This document shows, one piece after another, positions 55,804 through 64,000 of a stretch of DNA of 64,000 bases (positions are counted from its first letter, which is position 1; each line of letters opens with the position of its first letter). The DNA is from Chromatium okenii. Its GTDB lineage: Bacteria > Pseudomonadota > Gammaproteobacteria > Chromatiales > Chromatiaceae. The notes beneath the pieces were generated by a model. That model was not told the origin of the DNA, made no database searches, and saw only the letters and a program-made list of their open reading frames with translations. Position numbers and translations under genes: made by a program. The DNA is taken from the NCBI RefSeq assembly GCF_016583745.1, contig NZ_NRRQ01000017.1:51391-115390 (forward strand), written 5' to 3'.

Positions 55804-58239
55804 TTAATCGTTAGAAGCCGTAAATGGCAATCGATCCACTAAACCATCCAATTGGCTGCTGGTATCTTGGAAACTCGCCACAATGCGCTCCATCGTCGTG
55901 AATTGCGCCAATAGCCGTGCTGAGACGCCTTCCATGCGGCGATCTAAATTTGAAGTGTCTTCATCCAGTTTATCTAGTTGGGTTTGAATACTCGACTCGC
56001 GGGTTTTAATCACACCATTTGAACTTAAAAACTGTTCGACTAAGTTCAAAAATTCACCCGCCATGCCGCGTGAAAAACCCACTTCAAAACCATCACCACT
56101 TTCAGCCTTAGCGCCCGCTCGCACACTAAAATTCAACCCATAGGCATCAGAATCAACATCAGGCAATAACACATTGCCCGCGCCAAATCCTTCTACGCCA
56201 TTCACAGTTCCCGCCACATCAATTCCACGAGTGCCACCCATGGTGGTGCTTATTCCGAATGCCGCCATATCATCGCTAACGGTGCTAAATTCAATCGCTG
56301 ATACCGTCCCGCCGGCGCGTGAATTAAACGTAAACCGATTATTCACGGTGTCATATTCGACATCAATGGCGGCACCAGCAGTGGATAACGTAGAATCAGC
56401 GTTGATTTTTAATTCCAACTCTGCTGCGACATCCGCCGCAGAATTATAGGTATTTGTTAAAGTGATAGAACTTGATTCCAAACCATCAACCTTGATCTGA
56501 AAAGTGTAATCTTTCGTCGTCGCATCTAATGGCGAAGTAAAGGTATCGGTGCCACTATCAAAAGTCGCTTCAGTCAGTGCGGCACCGACAATCTTTGCTT
56601 GCGTGGGCGTAATTCCTAAATTTGCCATGCCCGCGCCAGCTTCACTAAATATGGCTTGAGAAATCGTGCCGTATTCCCGCGACTTAAAACTGAACTGGTT
56701 GTTAACGGTATCAAAGCCAACATCAACACCCACTCCGGCTGCTTTGAGTTTGGAATCGGAGTTAATGCTCAATTGTAAACCAAGGCGCAACTCTTCAACG
56801 GAGGCATAGGTGCCAGTCAATTCGATGCTATTAGAAAACACACCATCGACATTCATTTTAAAGGTGTAACCATCGCCGCTGGCAATTGTTTTAGGGAATA
56901 CATCAGTAACGGCATTACCAACTGTTTGACCTTGCGTTGGATCGCGGGTAATGGCTACTTCATAATTGCCAGCAACTGCTGATGAGGCAAAGGTGCCTTG
57001 ATTCACCGTGACGGCGCTGTTAGCAGATGTCGCTTTGCTGGCAAATAATTCACCAACCAAATTGAAGTGATTTGTAAAAGCATCATTAAATTCAGTGTTG
57101 TTGATTGTCAAACTACCATCGCGTTCCGTGCGAATACCAACATTTGTCAACGCAGTAAAACCACCACTCGCCAACCCGGGCACTGCGCCGCCAATTAACG
57201 TGCGCAATTGGTCGATCATGCTGCGGGCAGAAATATCACCCGCTAATTCACCCCGCACCAAGTTATTGTCTTCATCGCGGTAATAACTGACTAAATCGTG
57301 GCTGGTTTTTTGGAAGACGTTATATGCCGCAACAAAGTCTTGCACGGATTCCTTGGCTGAGTCTTTATCGGCGGTAATTGAAAAGTTTAAGCTGGCAGTT
57401 GAAATGTTATTAACGGTGAAGTTTAAACCCGTGATGACATCATCCATGGTGTTATCTTCACGCGTCACGGTCAGACCATTGACTTTCACTTGCGCATCAC
57501 TTGCGCGTTGCGTTTGTGTCACTTCAGCGTGATTGTCTTTGGTGAAGGAAAACCCATTCAAACTAGGATCACTCACGCTAACTTGTAATGCGTTTTTTTC
57601 ACCTGATGGCGCAGTCAATAACAACTGGTATTTATCATCAACTTTGAGTACGGATGCCTGCACTCCAGCATCGGCTTCATTGATTTTTGCGGCAATGCTA
57701 TCAAGTGAATCAGTCGCGGTAACGGCAATTGATAATGCCTCACGCTCGGTATTGGCGGTAAAAGCGGGTTGGTCTAAGGGATCAGAAGTATCTAAAGGAT
57801 CAGCCGGATTAACGCTGCTATATGTCCAAGCACCAAAGTTAATGGTCATGGTGCCAGTCGCATTGAGTGCGCTATCACGTTCATCTTGCGCTTCAGTGGC
57901 TAACGATTGCGCACTTGCAACTTTTAAGACATCAATGCTGTAATTACCAATTTGCGCTCCGGCAGAGACTTTGTTGGCAGTAATGGCTTCAGAATCTGGC
58001 ACGTTCACGGTACGCGCATTAAATAAACTGGTATTGCCAAGTTCACCAATTGCCGTTTTTAAGGTATCCAAAGCACTTTTTAATTTTCCATAGCCGGAAA
58101 TTTGCGCGTCGTAGGTCTTTTGTTTGGTATCAATGCGATCTTGGCGAGGCGCACGTTCAATGGCAGTGAGCTGCGTGACCAGATTTTTAATATCAATCCC
58201 GGAACCGGCACCGAGGGTACTGACGATATTGGTATCCAT
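55804..58239 (-). CDS. fliD: Large flagellar filament cap protein FliD
   Basis: FliD caps the filament and folds flagellin at its tip. The 811-residue protein has the N-terminal FliD domain (MDTNIVSTLGAGSGIDIKNLVTQLTAIER) and the C-terminal coiled end with DLDRRMEGVSARLLAQFTTME. It is long for FliD (commonly 450-680). The extra length is a pair of similar segments of about 110-120 residues, each with (G/D)YTF.(M/I)(N/K)VDG, a Thr/Tyr turn, a VEYDTVNN/VGFDTVNN strand and a F.SR element (about residues 450-560 and 575-690). It lies 36 bases downstream of flaG. Confidence 0.95.
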   Translation of the reverse strand: MDTNIVSTLGAGSGIDIKNLVTQLTAIERAPRQDRIDTKQKTYDAQISGYGKLKSALDTLKTAIGELGNTSLFNARTVNVPDSEAITANKVSAGAQIGNYSIDVLKVASAQSLATEAQDERDSALNATGTMTINFGAWTYSSVNPADPLDTSDPLDQPAFTANTEREALSIAVTATDSLDSIAAKINEADAGVQASVLKVDDKYQLLLTAPSGEKNALQVSVSDPSLNGFSFTKDNHAEVTQTQRASDAQVKVNGLTVTREDNTMDDVITGLNFTVNNISTASLNFSITADKDSAKESVQDFVAAYNVFQKTSHDLVSYYRDEDNNLVRGELAGDISARSMIDQLRTLIGGAVPGLASGGFTALTNVGIRTERDGSLTINNTEFNDAFTNHFNLVGELFASKATSANSAVTVNQGTFASSAVAGNYEVAITRDPTQGQTVGNAVTDVFPKTIASGDGYTFKMNVDGVFSNSIELTGTYASVEELRLGLQLSINSDSKLKAAGVGVDVGFDTVNNQFSFKSREYGTISQAIFSEAGAGMANLGITPTQAKIVGAALTEATFDSGTDTFTSPLDATTKDYTFQIKVDGLESSSITLTNTYNSAADVAAELELKINADSTLSTAGAAIDVEYDTVNNRFTFNSRAGGTVSAIEFSTVSDDMAAFGISTTMGGTRGIDVAGTVNGVEGFGAGNVLLPDVDSDAYGLNFSVRAGAKAESGDGFEVGFSRGMAGEFLNLVEQFLSSNGVIKTRESSIQTQLDKLDEDTSNLDRRMEGVSARLLAQFTTMERIVASFQDTSSQLDGLVDRLPFTASND

Positions 58240-58275
58240 GACGCACTCCTTTAAGGTTAAGCAGTTATTCGATAT

Positions 58276-58674
58276 TCAGGCTTTTTGGTGTAACACTAAA
58301 CCAACTAAATTATCGAGATGTTCGTCGATGTATTTGGCAAAATATAATGCTTCTTCACTCGGAATTTGGCGAATTAATTCATCAGTGCGGGTATCGGTGA
58401 CGCGAATCACCATCCGTCCAGATTCATCATCTACTGCAAAACTAACGGTGCTGTCATTATCCTGCAAACGGTCATTGATGCGTTCAAGCGTCGCCGTCAG
58501 TTGTTCTGAAGTCATCGCGGCAGACGGGGTAGTTGACGGGGGTGAAGCAGAGGAGACAGCGGATTTGGAAATAGCGTCGATTGAAGAACGTAAAGCAGAA
58601 TCAAGTGATATGACATTGGAAGTGGGCGATGGCGGCGGACCAACTGCACCAAGCGTTGAGGATTCGTTGACCAT
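58276..58674 (-). CDS. flaG: FlaG family protein
   Basis: This 132-residue protein has a disordered Ser/Pro/Ala N-terminal half and a C-terminal FlaG domain: LERINDRLQDNDSTVSFAVD, then DESGRMVIRVTDTRTDELIRQIP and EALYFAKYID. FlaG proteins influence filament length and often lie between fliC and fliD, exactly as here. Confidence 0.9.
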   Translation of the reverse strand: MVNESSTLGAVGPPPSPTSNVISLDSALRSSIDAISKSAVSSASPPSTTPSAAMTSEQLTATLERINDRLQDNDSTVSFAVDDESGRMVIRVTDTRTDELIRQIPSEEALYFAKYIDEHLDNLVGLVLHQKA

Positions 58675-58696
58675 GATGTGAAGCTCCTGATGTCAA

Positions 58697-58723
58697 TGCC
58701 GCGCCCCACTTGGGGACGCGGCA
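58697..58723 (-). other. Hairpin between fliC and flaG
   Basis: A GC-rich stem (TGCCGCGTCCCC against GGGGCGCGGCA, one bulged base) and a three-base loop lie just past the fliC stop. There is no T run, so partial termination or protection of the abundant flagellin message is more likely than full termination. Confidence 0.6.
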
Positions 58724-58748
58724 CTGCTGGTGGCAATCTGTTGGTTAT

Positions 58749-60860
58749 TTAACGGAGAAGCTGCATGATCTGTTGCGGCGCTGAGTTAGCTTGCGCCAGC
58801 ATCGCCGAACTCGCTTGTTGCAATACCTGCGACCGCGATAAGGTTGCCGATTCCTTCGCGTAGTCTGTATCAATAATGCGCGATCTTGATCCTTCTGAAT
58901 TCACCCGCATACCATCCAAGTTACTGATTGTGAAATCAAGCCGGTTATTGATCGCACCCAAATCAGACTTGGTGGTGTTGACCTGTTCCAGCGCGTTATC
59001 AATGGCGGTGATGGCTTTTTGTGCGCCCTCAGCAGTGGAAATATCAATGCTGGCCAGTGACATGCCATCTTCGCCGTTGCCATATTCACCTGCCAACAAC
59101 CCAGTGTTGGAAATGTCAACATTCGTGCCGCGTGACACGACGATTTCCTTATCCGAGGTCAGCGTAAACTCGCCAACATAGGTACCGTCAGAAACAGACA
59201 ATCCACCTTCCGCAGCATTGCTTCCAGCGACCACAATGTTGCGTCCATCTTTGGCAACCAATTGAACCCCGCCGCCGGACGCTGTGCCATCAACACCCGT
59301 ATCAATAGCGGTGACCCCGGTCTCAGCCGAAAGCTTGTTAATCTGCGAAACCATTTCCTGACGGTTGGCGCTATTGGCACCGGCAACTGAGGTGAACTGG
59401 GTAATCGCAACACCGTTGATCGTTAAATCAACAGCAGCACCAGTAGCCGCTTGAACTTCCCCGCCCTTTGCCACATTGGTATTCACTACCGCAGTGACAC
59501 CGCTTTGAGCAGAAACCTTATTGAACGCGGCTGCTTTCGCAATCGCACTGTAGTCGTTGCCGCCTGACGATGCGTTGTCATCAGTCGCATAAGAAGGTCC
59601 GACCGACACAGCGTTGATTAAAACGTTTCCAGCAGTCATCGCGGTAACGTTTGCACCAAGATTAGACGAAATCTGCGTTGCCTTGCCGCTATAGGTTCCT
59701 TCCATAAAACCAGCATCAATCGCATTGCCGTTAGCATTCGAGGTGATATTGATGTCCTTGCCGCCATCAGCCACCAAAGTCACGGTGCCGGTCGTGATGC
59801 TAGCACCGGCGGCCGATCCTCCAGGAAGACCAAGACCCGTAGCGGCAGTAGTCAACGTTCCATCGCTCTCAAGCGAGATGTTGCGCCCGTCTTTAGCAAC
59901 TAAAGTAATGCCTCCGTTATCCGTGCCACTATCCACCGCCGTGACGCCGGTTTGTTCTGAGACCAAGTTGATGTCACGGACAATACCTGACCGTGTCGTG
60001 GCTGCATCACCCGTCGTATCCAATGCAATGCTCACTCCATTCATAGTGATCGCGCCAGCAAGAGCAGCACCAGTAGCATCCATTGCATTGCCACCGATCC
60101 TAGTTTCACCGACGATTGCGCTCACGCCGGTCTCAGCAGATTTGGCATTAATGGCTGCTGCGGTTGAAATGGCGCTGGAATTTTTTGCGTCGTGCGAAGC
60201 GGTATCCGCAGACGTGACCGCTGGATCAATGGTGATACCGTTAATAATAAGGTCGCCAGAGCTGAAAGAACCCAGAGCAGCAGCAGCTAATGCCAAATCA
60301 GTCCCTTCACCGATCTTGGTAAAAGAACCCACACCGGCAGCATCAGAAACGCCCAACTCTTTGGAAGTCATCGCGCTGATGTTGATACTGATCGTTTCGT
60401 TCGCACCGGAGCCGATCTGCAATTTGACATCGCTCGAAGTGCCATCCAACAGATTCATGCCGTTGAAGTTGGTGCTGGTAGAAATGCGGTCGAGTTCTTT
60501 AATCAACTGCTGCGTTTCAGCATTCAGCGTGCTGCGGTTACCGCTGGTGTAGGTTCCGTTCGCCGATTGCACTGACAGCTCACGCATCCGCTGCAAAATG
60601 TTGCTGGATTCGTCCAATGCGCTCTCAGCGGTTTGCACCAACGAAATACCATCATTGGCGTTGCGGGTGGCTTGCTCCATGCCGCGCACTTGCGAGGTCA
60701 AGCGATTGGCGATGGCGGACCCGGCGGCGTCATCTTTCGCGGAGTTGATGCGCATCCCGCTGCTCAACCGCTCCATCGTTTGCCCCAAAAGGTTTTGGGA
60801 TTTAGCGACGTTTTTCTGTGCAACTAACGACGCCATATTGGTGTTGATTGATAATGACAT
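58749..60860 (-). CDS. fliC: Flagellin with duplicated variable domain
   Basis: Flagellin is the filament subunit. The 703-residue protein has intact terminal export and packing regions: MSLSINTNMASLVAQKNVAK at the start, RLSSGMRINSAKDDAAGSAIANR, and the end RSQVLQQASSAMLAQANSAPQ then QIMQLLR. The surface-exposed middle (about 180-590) is long. It contains two related segments, each with a (L/V)INA/GI(S/T)(V/I) strand, AKAAAFNK.SAQSGVTAVV or AAAINAKSAETGVSAIV, and a shared (L)VAKDGRNI element. A sigma-28 promoter lies about 80 bases upstream. Confidence 0.97.
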   Translation of the reverse strand: MSLSINTNMASLVAQKNVAKSQNLLGQTMERLSSGMRINSAKDDAAGSAIANRLTSQVRGMEQATRNANDGISLVQTAESALDESSNILQRMRELSVQSANGTYTSGNRSTLNAETQQLIKELDRISTSTNFNGMNLLDGTSSDVKLQIGSGANETISINISAMTSKELGVSDAAGVGSFTKIGEGTDLALAAAALGSFSSGDLIINGITIDPAVTSADTASHDAKNSSAISTAAAINAKSAETGVSAIVGETRIGGNAMDATGAALAGAITMNGVSIALDTTGDAATTRSGIVRDINLVSEQTGVTAVDSGTDNGGITLVAKDGRNISLESDGTLTTAATGLGLPGGSAAGASITTGTVTLVADGGKDINITSNANGNAIDAGFMEGTYSGKATQISSNLGANVTAMTAGNVLINAVSVGPSYATDDNASSGGNDYSAIAKAAAFNKVSAQSGVTAVVNTNVAKGGEVQAATGAAVDLTINGVAITQFTSVAGANSANRQEMVSQINKLSAETGVTAIDTGVDGTASGGGVQLVAKDGRNIVVAGSNAAEGGLSVSDGTYVGEFTLTSDKEIVVSRGTNVDISNTGLLAGEYGNGEDGMSLASIDISTAEGAQKAITAIDNALEQVNTTKSDLGAINNRLDFTISNLDGMRVNSEGSRSRIIDTDYAKESATLSRSQVLQQASSAMLAQANSAPQQIMQLLR

Positions 60861-60941
60861 GACTGCTCTCCTAACGTGGTCAAAAGGGCGAACTGCTGAA
60901 CGTGAGCGCTGCGCCGGGGAAAAATAGGTCGTTCGCTGTCA

Positions 60942-60968
60942 ATATCGGCGCTGTCTGACAAACCTTTA
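60942..60968 (-). promoter_or_regulatory. Sigma-28 (FliA) promoter of flagellin
   Basis: On the minus strand TAAAG at 60968-60964 is followed after 14 bases by GCCGATAT at 60949-60942. This matches the sigma-28 consensus TAAAGTTT-N11-GCCGATAA in both boxes and spacing. It is about 80 bases ahead of the fliC ATG, which has an AGGAGAG ribosome site. Confidence 0.88.
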
Positions 60969-61010
60969 ATCACCATTATCGACTACTGTACGCACCGCTC
61001 ACGCTTGCCG

Positions 61011-62510
61011 CTAACCCCGCTTCACGCCGCACCCATACCGATCAATCCCACCTTCAGCGACCGCAACCGCCCGGAAAATCGCCCGCCCTTTATTCAACGT
61101 CTCCTGCCATTCCGCTTCCGGCACCGAATCCGCAACGATGCCCGCGCCAGCTTGAATGTGCAGCAATCCGTTTTGAATCACGGCAGTACGGATCGCAATC
61201 GCAGTATCCATGTTGCCATTCCACGCCAGATAACCGACCGCGCCCGAATAAATCCCGCGCTTGACCGGCTCCAACTCGTCGATGATTTCCATTGCCCGCA
61301 CCTTCGGCGCACCAGAAACGGTGCCTGCCGGAAAGGTCGCCCGCAACACATCAATCGCCGTCATGCCGTCGCGCAGCGTGCCAACGACGTTGGAAACGAT
61401 GTGCATAACGTGCGAGTAACGCTCAACGATCATCTTATCGGTCAGGCGCACGCTGCCGATTTCCGCCACCCGCCCAGTATCGTTGCGCCCCAAATCAATC
61501 AGCATCAGATGTTCGGCGCGTTCTTTCGGATCGGCGAGCAGCTCGGCTTCGAGCGCCTGATCTTCCGCCTCGGTATGACCGCGCCGCCGCGTTCCCGCTA
61601 TCGGGCGCACCGTGACGATGCCATCTTCCAAGCGCGTCAAAATCTCCGGCGATGAACCGACGATGTGAAAACCGCCGAGATCAAGAAAATACATATACGG
61701 CGAAGGGTTCAGTCCGCGCAGCGCCCGATATAAATCCAACGGCGGTGCCGAGAACGGAATCGACAGCCGCTGCGACAGCACGACCTGCATACAATCACCG
61801 GCGCTGATGTATTCCTTAATGTTATCAACTGCTTGCTTGAAGCCATCCTCGGTAAAACCGGAGATAAAATCCGCCTCGCTGACTTCACGCGAGCTGGCGC
61901 TGGGGAGACGCGGCACCGCCTCCTGCATTCGCGCCGTCAATTCCGCCAATCGCGCCTCGCCCGCCGCGAGCGTGTCGCCCGCCGTCGGATCGAGATGCAC
62001 GATCAAATGCAGCCGCCCGCTCAGGTTGTCGAACACCACCACTTCATCCGATACCAGCAACAAAATATCGGGATTGCCGAGCTGATCGGGATTTGGACAC
62101 TGCGCCAATTTCGGTTCGATATAACGGATGGTGTCATAACCGAAATAGCCCACCAGCCCGCCGGTGAAGCGCGGCAACCCAGCAACTTCGGCAACTTGAA
62201 ACCGCTGTTGATAGGCATCAATCCACGCCAGCGGATCGGGCGCAATAATGGTTTCAATGACTTGCCCGTCGCGTTCAATGTGAATGGTGGTGCCATGAAT
62301 CCGAATTAACGTCCGGCACGGCAAACCAATGATTGAATAACGCCCCCATTTTTCACCACCCTGCACTGATTCAAATAAATACGAATACGGTGCGGCAGCG
62401 AGTTTGAGATAAACACTCAATGGCGTATCGAGATCAGCAAGCACTTCGCAAGCAACGGGAATGCGATTGTAACCTTGCGCGGCAAGGGCTTGAAACGTTT
62501 TGTGGGTCAT
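61011..62510 (-). CDS. trpE: Anthranilate synthase component I
   Basis: TrpE makes anthranilate from chorismate with ammonia from TrpG. The 499-residue protein shows the chorismate-binding motifs: [94 protein letters not shown] and [20 protein letters not shown]. The N-terminal part contains [20 protein letters not shown], which includes the Ser/Glu feedback site region. The trpG and other trp genes are not adjacent. The leader is too short for a classical trp attenuator (see the promoter at 62549-62578). Confidence 0.97.
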   Translation of the reverse strand: MTHKTFQALAAQGYNRIPVACEVLADLDTPLSVYLKLAAAPYSYLFESVQGGEKWGRYSIIGLPCRTLIRIHGTTIHIERDGQVIETIIAPDPLAWIDAYQQRFQVAEVAGLPRFTGGLVGYFGYDTIRYIEPKLAQCPNPDQLGNPDILLLVSDEVVVFDNLSGRLHLIVHLDPTAGDTLAAGEARLAELTARMQEAVPRLPSASSREVSEADFISGFTEDGFKQAVDNIKEYISAGDCMQVVLSQRLSIPFSAPPLDLYRALRGLNPSPYMYFLDLGGFHIVGSSPEILTRLEDGIVTVRPIAGTRRRGHTEAEDQALEAELLADPKERAEHLMLIDLGRNDTGRVAEIGSVRLTDKMIVERYSHVMHIVSNVVGTLRDGMTAIDVLRATFPAGTVSGAPKVRAMEIIDELEPVKRGIYSGAVGYLAWNGNMDTAIAIRTAVIQNGLLHIQAGAGIVADSVPEAEWQETLNKGRAIFRAVAVAEGGIDRYGCGVKRG

Positions 62511-62548
62511 GGCGTGATTCCTAATATAGTTATTTCAACATAGAAATG

Positions 62549-62578
62549 ATTATAAATGACAAACAAACAAAATCTCAA
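62549..62578 (-). promoter_or_regulatory. Sigma-70 promoter of trpE
   Basis: On the minus strand TTGAGA (62578-62573) and a perfect TATAAT (62554-62549) are separated by 18 bases. The start of transcription would fall about 30 bases before the trpE ATG, with AGGA as the ribosome site. The next 170 bases to the left end of the CRISPR array hold no gene that I can support. Confidence 0.7.
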
Positions 62579-62747
62579 CTAAATAATTATCCCTTACAGA
62601 AGTTAGCGATTGTTTCAATCGCATTTATTGGGGTTTTCATGCTAATTTTATCTCGGTGTTACGCAGTTGAGCAAAAATAGCTTTAACAAAGATGGGAACT
62701 ATAAATTTGTACGGAACAAGAAAATGCGCGGTGCCATGTGATTTTAC

Positions 62748-62783
62748 TTCAGCGCCACTCTAATTCTTTTCAATCGGCTAAAT
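62748..62783 (-). repeat. Degenerate terminal CRISPR repeat
   Basis: The last 26 positions match the CRISPR repeat at 22 positions (CTCTAATTC....CAA.CGGCTAAAT), while the first 10 positions have decayed. It lies exactly one spacer length (34 bases) from the first intact repeat, so it is the old, leader-distal end of the array. Confidence 0.8.
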
Positions 62784-62784
62784 G

Positions 62785-62813
62785 AAAAAAAGGGTCGCTT
62801 TTGAGCGACCCTT
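62785..62813 (-). terminator. Intrinsic terminator in the last spacer-sized interval
   Basis: A perfect 10-base stem (AAGGGTCGCT/AGCGACCCTT at 62790-62799 and 62804-62813) has a four-base loop. Read on the minus strand it is followed by seven T. It would end a transcript coming through the array from high to low coordinates. Confidence 0.85.
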
Positions 62814-62817
62814 ATTA

Positions 62818-63873
62818 GTTTCATCGCCTCTAATTCGGCTCAACCGGCTAAATACGGTTTAGGTCCGTGGCACTGGGTTGATGTAGTTTCATCGCCTCTA
62901 ATTCGGCTCAACCGGCTAAATGTGGTGGGCGTCAAAGAAGGCGTTGTGGGAGGTTTCATCGCCTCTAATTTGGCTCAACCGGCTAAATTTGACATCTTTT
63001 TTCGCCGGTCGCCACTCTGGTGTTTCATCGCCTCTAATTCGGCTCAACCGGCTAAATGGAGATGATCCCCTGCTCGAAGCCCGTCTCCAAGGTTTCATCG
63101 CCTCTAATTCGGCTTAACCGGCTAAATGCTGGTACGGCGAACCAGCGCGGGTAACTATCGTTTCATCGCCTCTAATTCGGCTCAACCGGCTAAATATTCG
63201 GGTATCTGTTCTCTTAGGAGTTTGACCGTTTCATCGCCTCTAATTCGGCTCAACCGGCTAAATGTGGTGGGCGTCAAAGAAGGCGTTGTGGGAGGTTTCA
63301 TCGCCTCTAATTCGGCTCAACCGGCTAAATGTTTCCCTTGTTGGCTGCAAGGTACTCCCTCTGTTTCATCGCCTCTAATTCGGCTCAACCGGCTAAATAA
63401 ACTCGGGTGGACTTTGAGCGAGAAATCGCAGTTTCATCGCCTCTAATTCGGCTCAACCGGCTAAATACTTATTTACCATAATAACCTCCTAGAAGGAGTT
63501 TCATCGCCTCTAATTCGGCTCAACCGGCTAAATACCACGTTCGTGGCCCTGGGTGACCAGGGTGTGTTTCATCGCCTCTAATTCGGCTCAACCGGCTAAA
63601 TACCTTTCTTCACTTACTCTTAAGGAGAGTATCGTTTCATCGCCTCTAATTCGGCTCAACCGGCTAAATCCGAAGCCATTCGGTTACGTTAAGCCACCCA
63701 GAGTTTCATCGCCTCTAATTCGGCTCAACCGGCTAAATCAATGCCGAAGTTTATCGCTGTAGAGCTGGAGGTTTCATCGCCTCTAATTCGGCTCAACCGG
63801 CTAAATCTTTGATGGATGCATGGGTTGCCCGTAAGGGGTTTCATCGCCTCTAATTCGGCTCAACCGGCTAAAA
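62818..63873 (-). CRISPR. CRISPR array, 16 repeats of 36 nt, 15 spacers of 31-34 nt
   Basis: The plus-strand repeat starts GTTTCATCGCCTCTAATTCG and ends CGGCTAAAT. Repeats start at 62818, 62886, 62953, 63022, 63092, 63160, 63228, 63295, 63363, 63431, 63498, 63566, 63634, 63703, 63771 and 63838. Repeats 3 and 5 each carry one C-to-T change, and the last repeat has an altered final base at the IS junction. On the minus strand the repeat ends GATGAAAC, the usual 3' tail of type I and type III repeats. That tail, with the degenerate repeat and terminator at the low-coordinate end, supports minus-strand transcription with the leader on the right. Spacers 2 and 7 are identical. No cas genes are in the window, so the subtype is not determined; 36-nt repeats with a GAAAC tail would fit type III. 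Confidence 0.97.
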
Positions 63874-64000
63874 TGTCAAGACCCGAGAGATTGTAGACCT
63901 GTTTTTTGAAGCGTTCGGGTTCTTTCTGCTGCCAGTTTTTCAACGCTTGCACCGGTGACACATGTCCGAGTGCTTTTTGGGGTATCTGATGGTTATACAT
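63860..64000 (-). CDS. C-terminus of an IS481-like transposase (cut by window edge)
   Basis: The last 46 codons of a minus-strand reading frame encode YNHQIPQKALGHVSPVQALK, then NWQQKEPERFKKQVYNLSGLD. This is the typical C-terminal end of IS481-family DDE transposases. The frame then runs out of the element into the last CRISPR repeat (Ile-Leu-Ala-Gly) and stops at a TGA formed by repeat sequence at 63860-63862. The N-terminal part is beyond the window, so whether the enzyme is intact cannot be seen. Confidence 0.82.
   Translation of the reverse strand: MYNHQIPQKALGHVSPVQALKNWQQKEPERFKKQVYNLSGLDILAG
63874..64000 (-). mobile_element. Left end of an IS481-like insertion sequence
   Basis: The element appears to begin with TGTCAAGACCCGAGAG at 63874, directly after the last CRISPR repeat; a TGT terminus is usual for IS481 elements. 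Its other end and target duplication are outside the window. Confidence 0.75.

Noticed and set aside
62511..62575. trp attenuator with leader peptide ahead of trpE
   Set aside because: The likely transcription start leaves only about 30 bases before the trpE ATG, with no Trp-rich leader frame or paired hairpins.
62511..62747. AT-rich DNA left of the array as the CRISPR leader
   Set aside because: The repeat tail, repeat decay and the minus-strand terminator all place this side at the leader-distal end. The AT-rich DNA includes the trpE promoter.
62920..63762. Plus-strand reading frames with a repeated SSPLIRLNRLN motif
   Set aside because: These are translations of the 36-base CRISPR repeat, which is a multiple of three. 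Frame changes at spacers and the perfect repeat structure show that this is an array, not a gene.

Overview
The window looks like chromosomal DNA of a motile, polarly flagellated gammaproteobacterium. The signs are a FleQ-type sigma-54 flagellar master regulator beside fliEFGHIJK, a sigma-54 promoter ahead of fliE, a sigma-28 promoter ahead of flagellin, an ExeA/GspB pair, RecD, RseC and a complete Rnf complex. I cannot name the genus from sequence alone.

Layout. 1-11442: flagellar basal body and export operon on the minus strand (fliE-F-G-H-I-J-K-L, then the first codons of what is probably fliM). FliK is a giant of about 1645 residues whose middle is about 29 tandem copies of a 28-31 residue Pro/Ala/Glu-rich unit. 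11783-13762: fleQ and an atypical PilZ-like gene. 14192-15841: a chemoreceptor. 16072-23644: a tellurium-resistance-type (ter) stress island: two TerD proteins flanking an AIM24-family protein, then a biosynthetic block (PRTase-TRSP, TerB-TerD fusion, TerB, HAD hydrolase, StiP-like PRTase, HpcH/citrate-lyase-like). 23641-27816: HAD-IB phosphatase, recD, a DUF2835 protein and a DUF5610-like protein. 27962-39392: a full chemosensory operon (two MCPs, CheY, STAS protein, CheA, CheW, second receiver, CheC-like, GGDEF protein, CheR, CheD, CheB), with a 1019-residue restriction-modification enzyme overlapping cheB at its end. 42495-44938: exeA/gspB. 45083-47817: rpsP-rimM-trmD-rplS and surE. 47907-53827: rseC-rnfABCDGE-rnfH on the minus strand. 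54055-55737: NAD malic enzyme. 55804-60860: fliD, flaG and flagellin. 61011-62510: trpE. 62748-64000: a CRISPR array cut by an IS481-like element.

How parts fit. FleQ plus sigma-54 probably drives fliE onward, and sigma-28 drives the late flagellin gene. FliK, FliD and FliC are all long and all carry internal duplications, which suggests an unusually large or decorated flagellum. The chemosensory operon supplies signal input and adaptation, and its GGDEF protein links it to c-di-GMP.

The most unusual region is the right end. The CRISPR array has 16 repeats of 36 nt and 15 spacers. Repeat tail, a degenerate end repeat and an intrinsic terminator all indicate minus-strand transcription. The terminator lies in the last spacer-sized interval. 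An IS481-like element is inserted at the presumed leader end with its transposase reading into the array. Half of the distinct spacers contain perfect hairpins, and several contain ribosome-binding-site sequences. One resembles the maturation-gene start region of RNA phage MS2. This raises the untested possibility that the array samples structured RNA phages. No cas genes are in the window.
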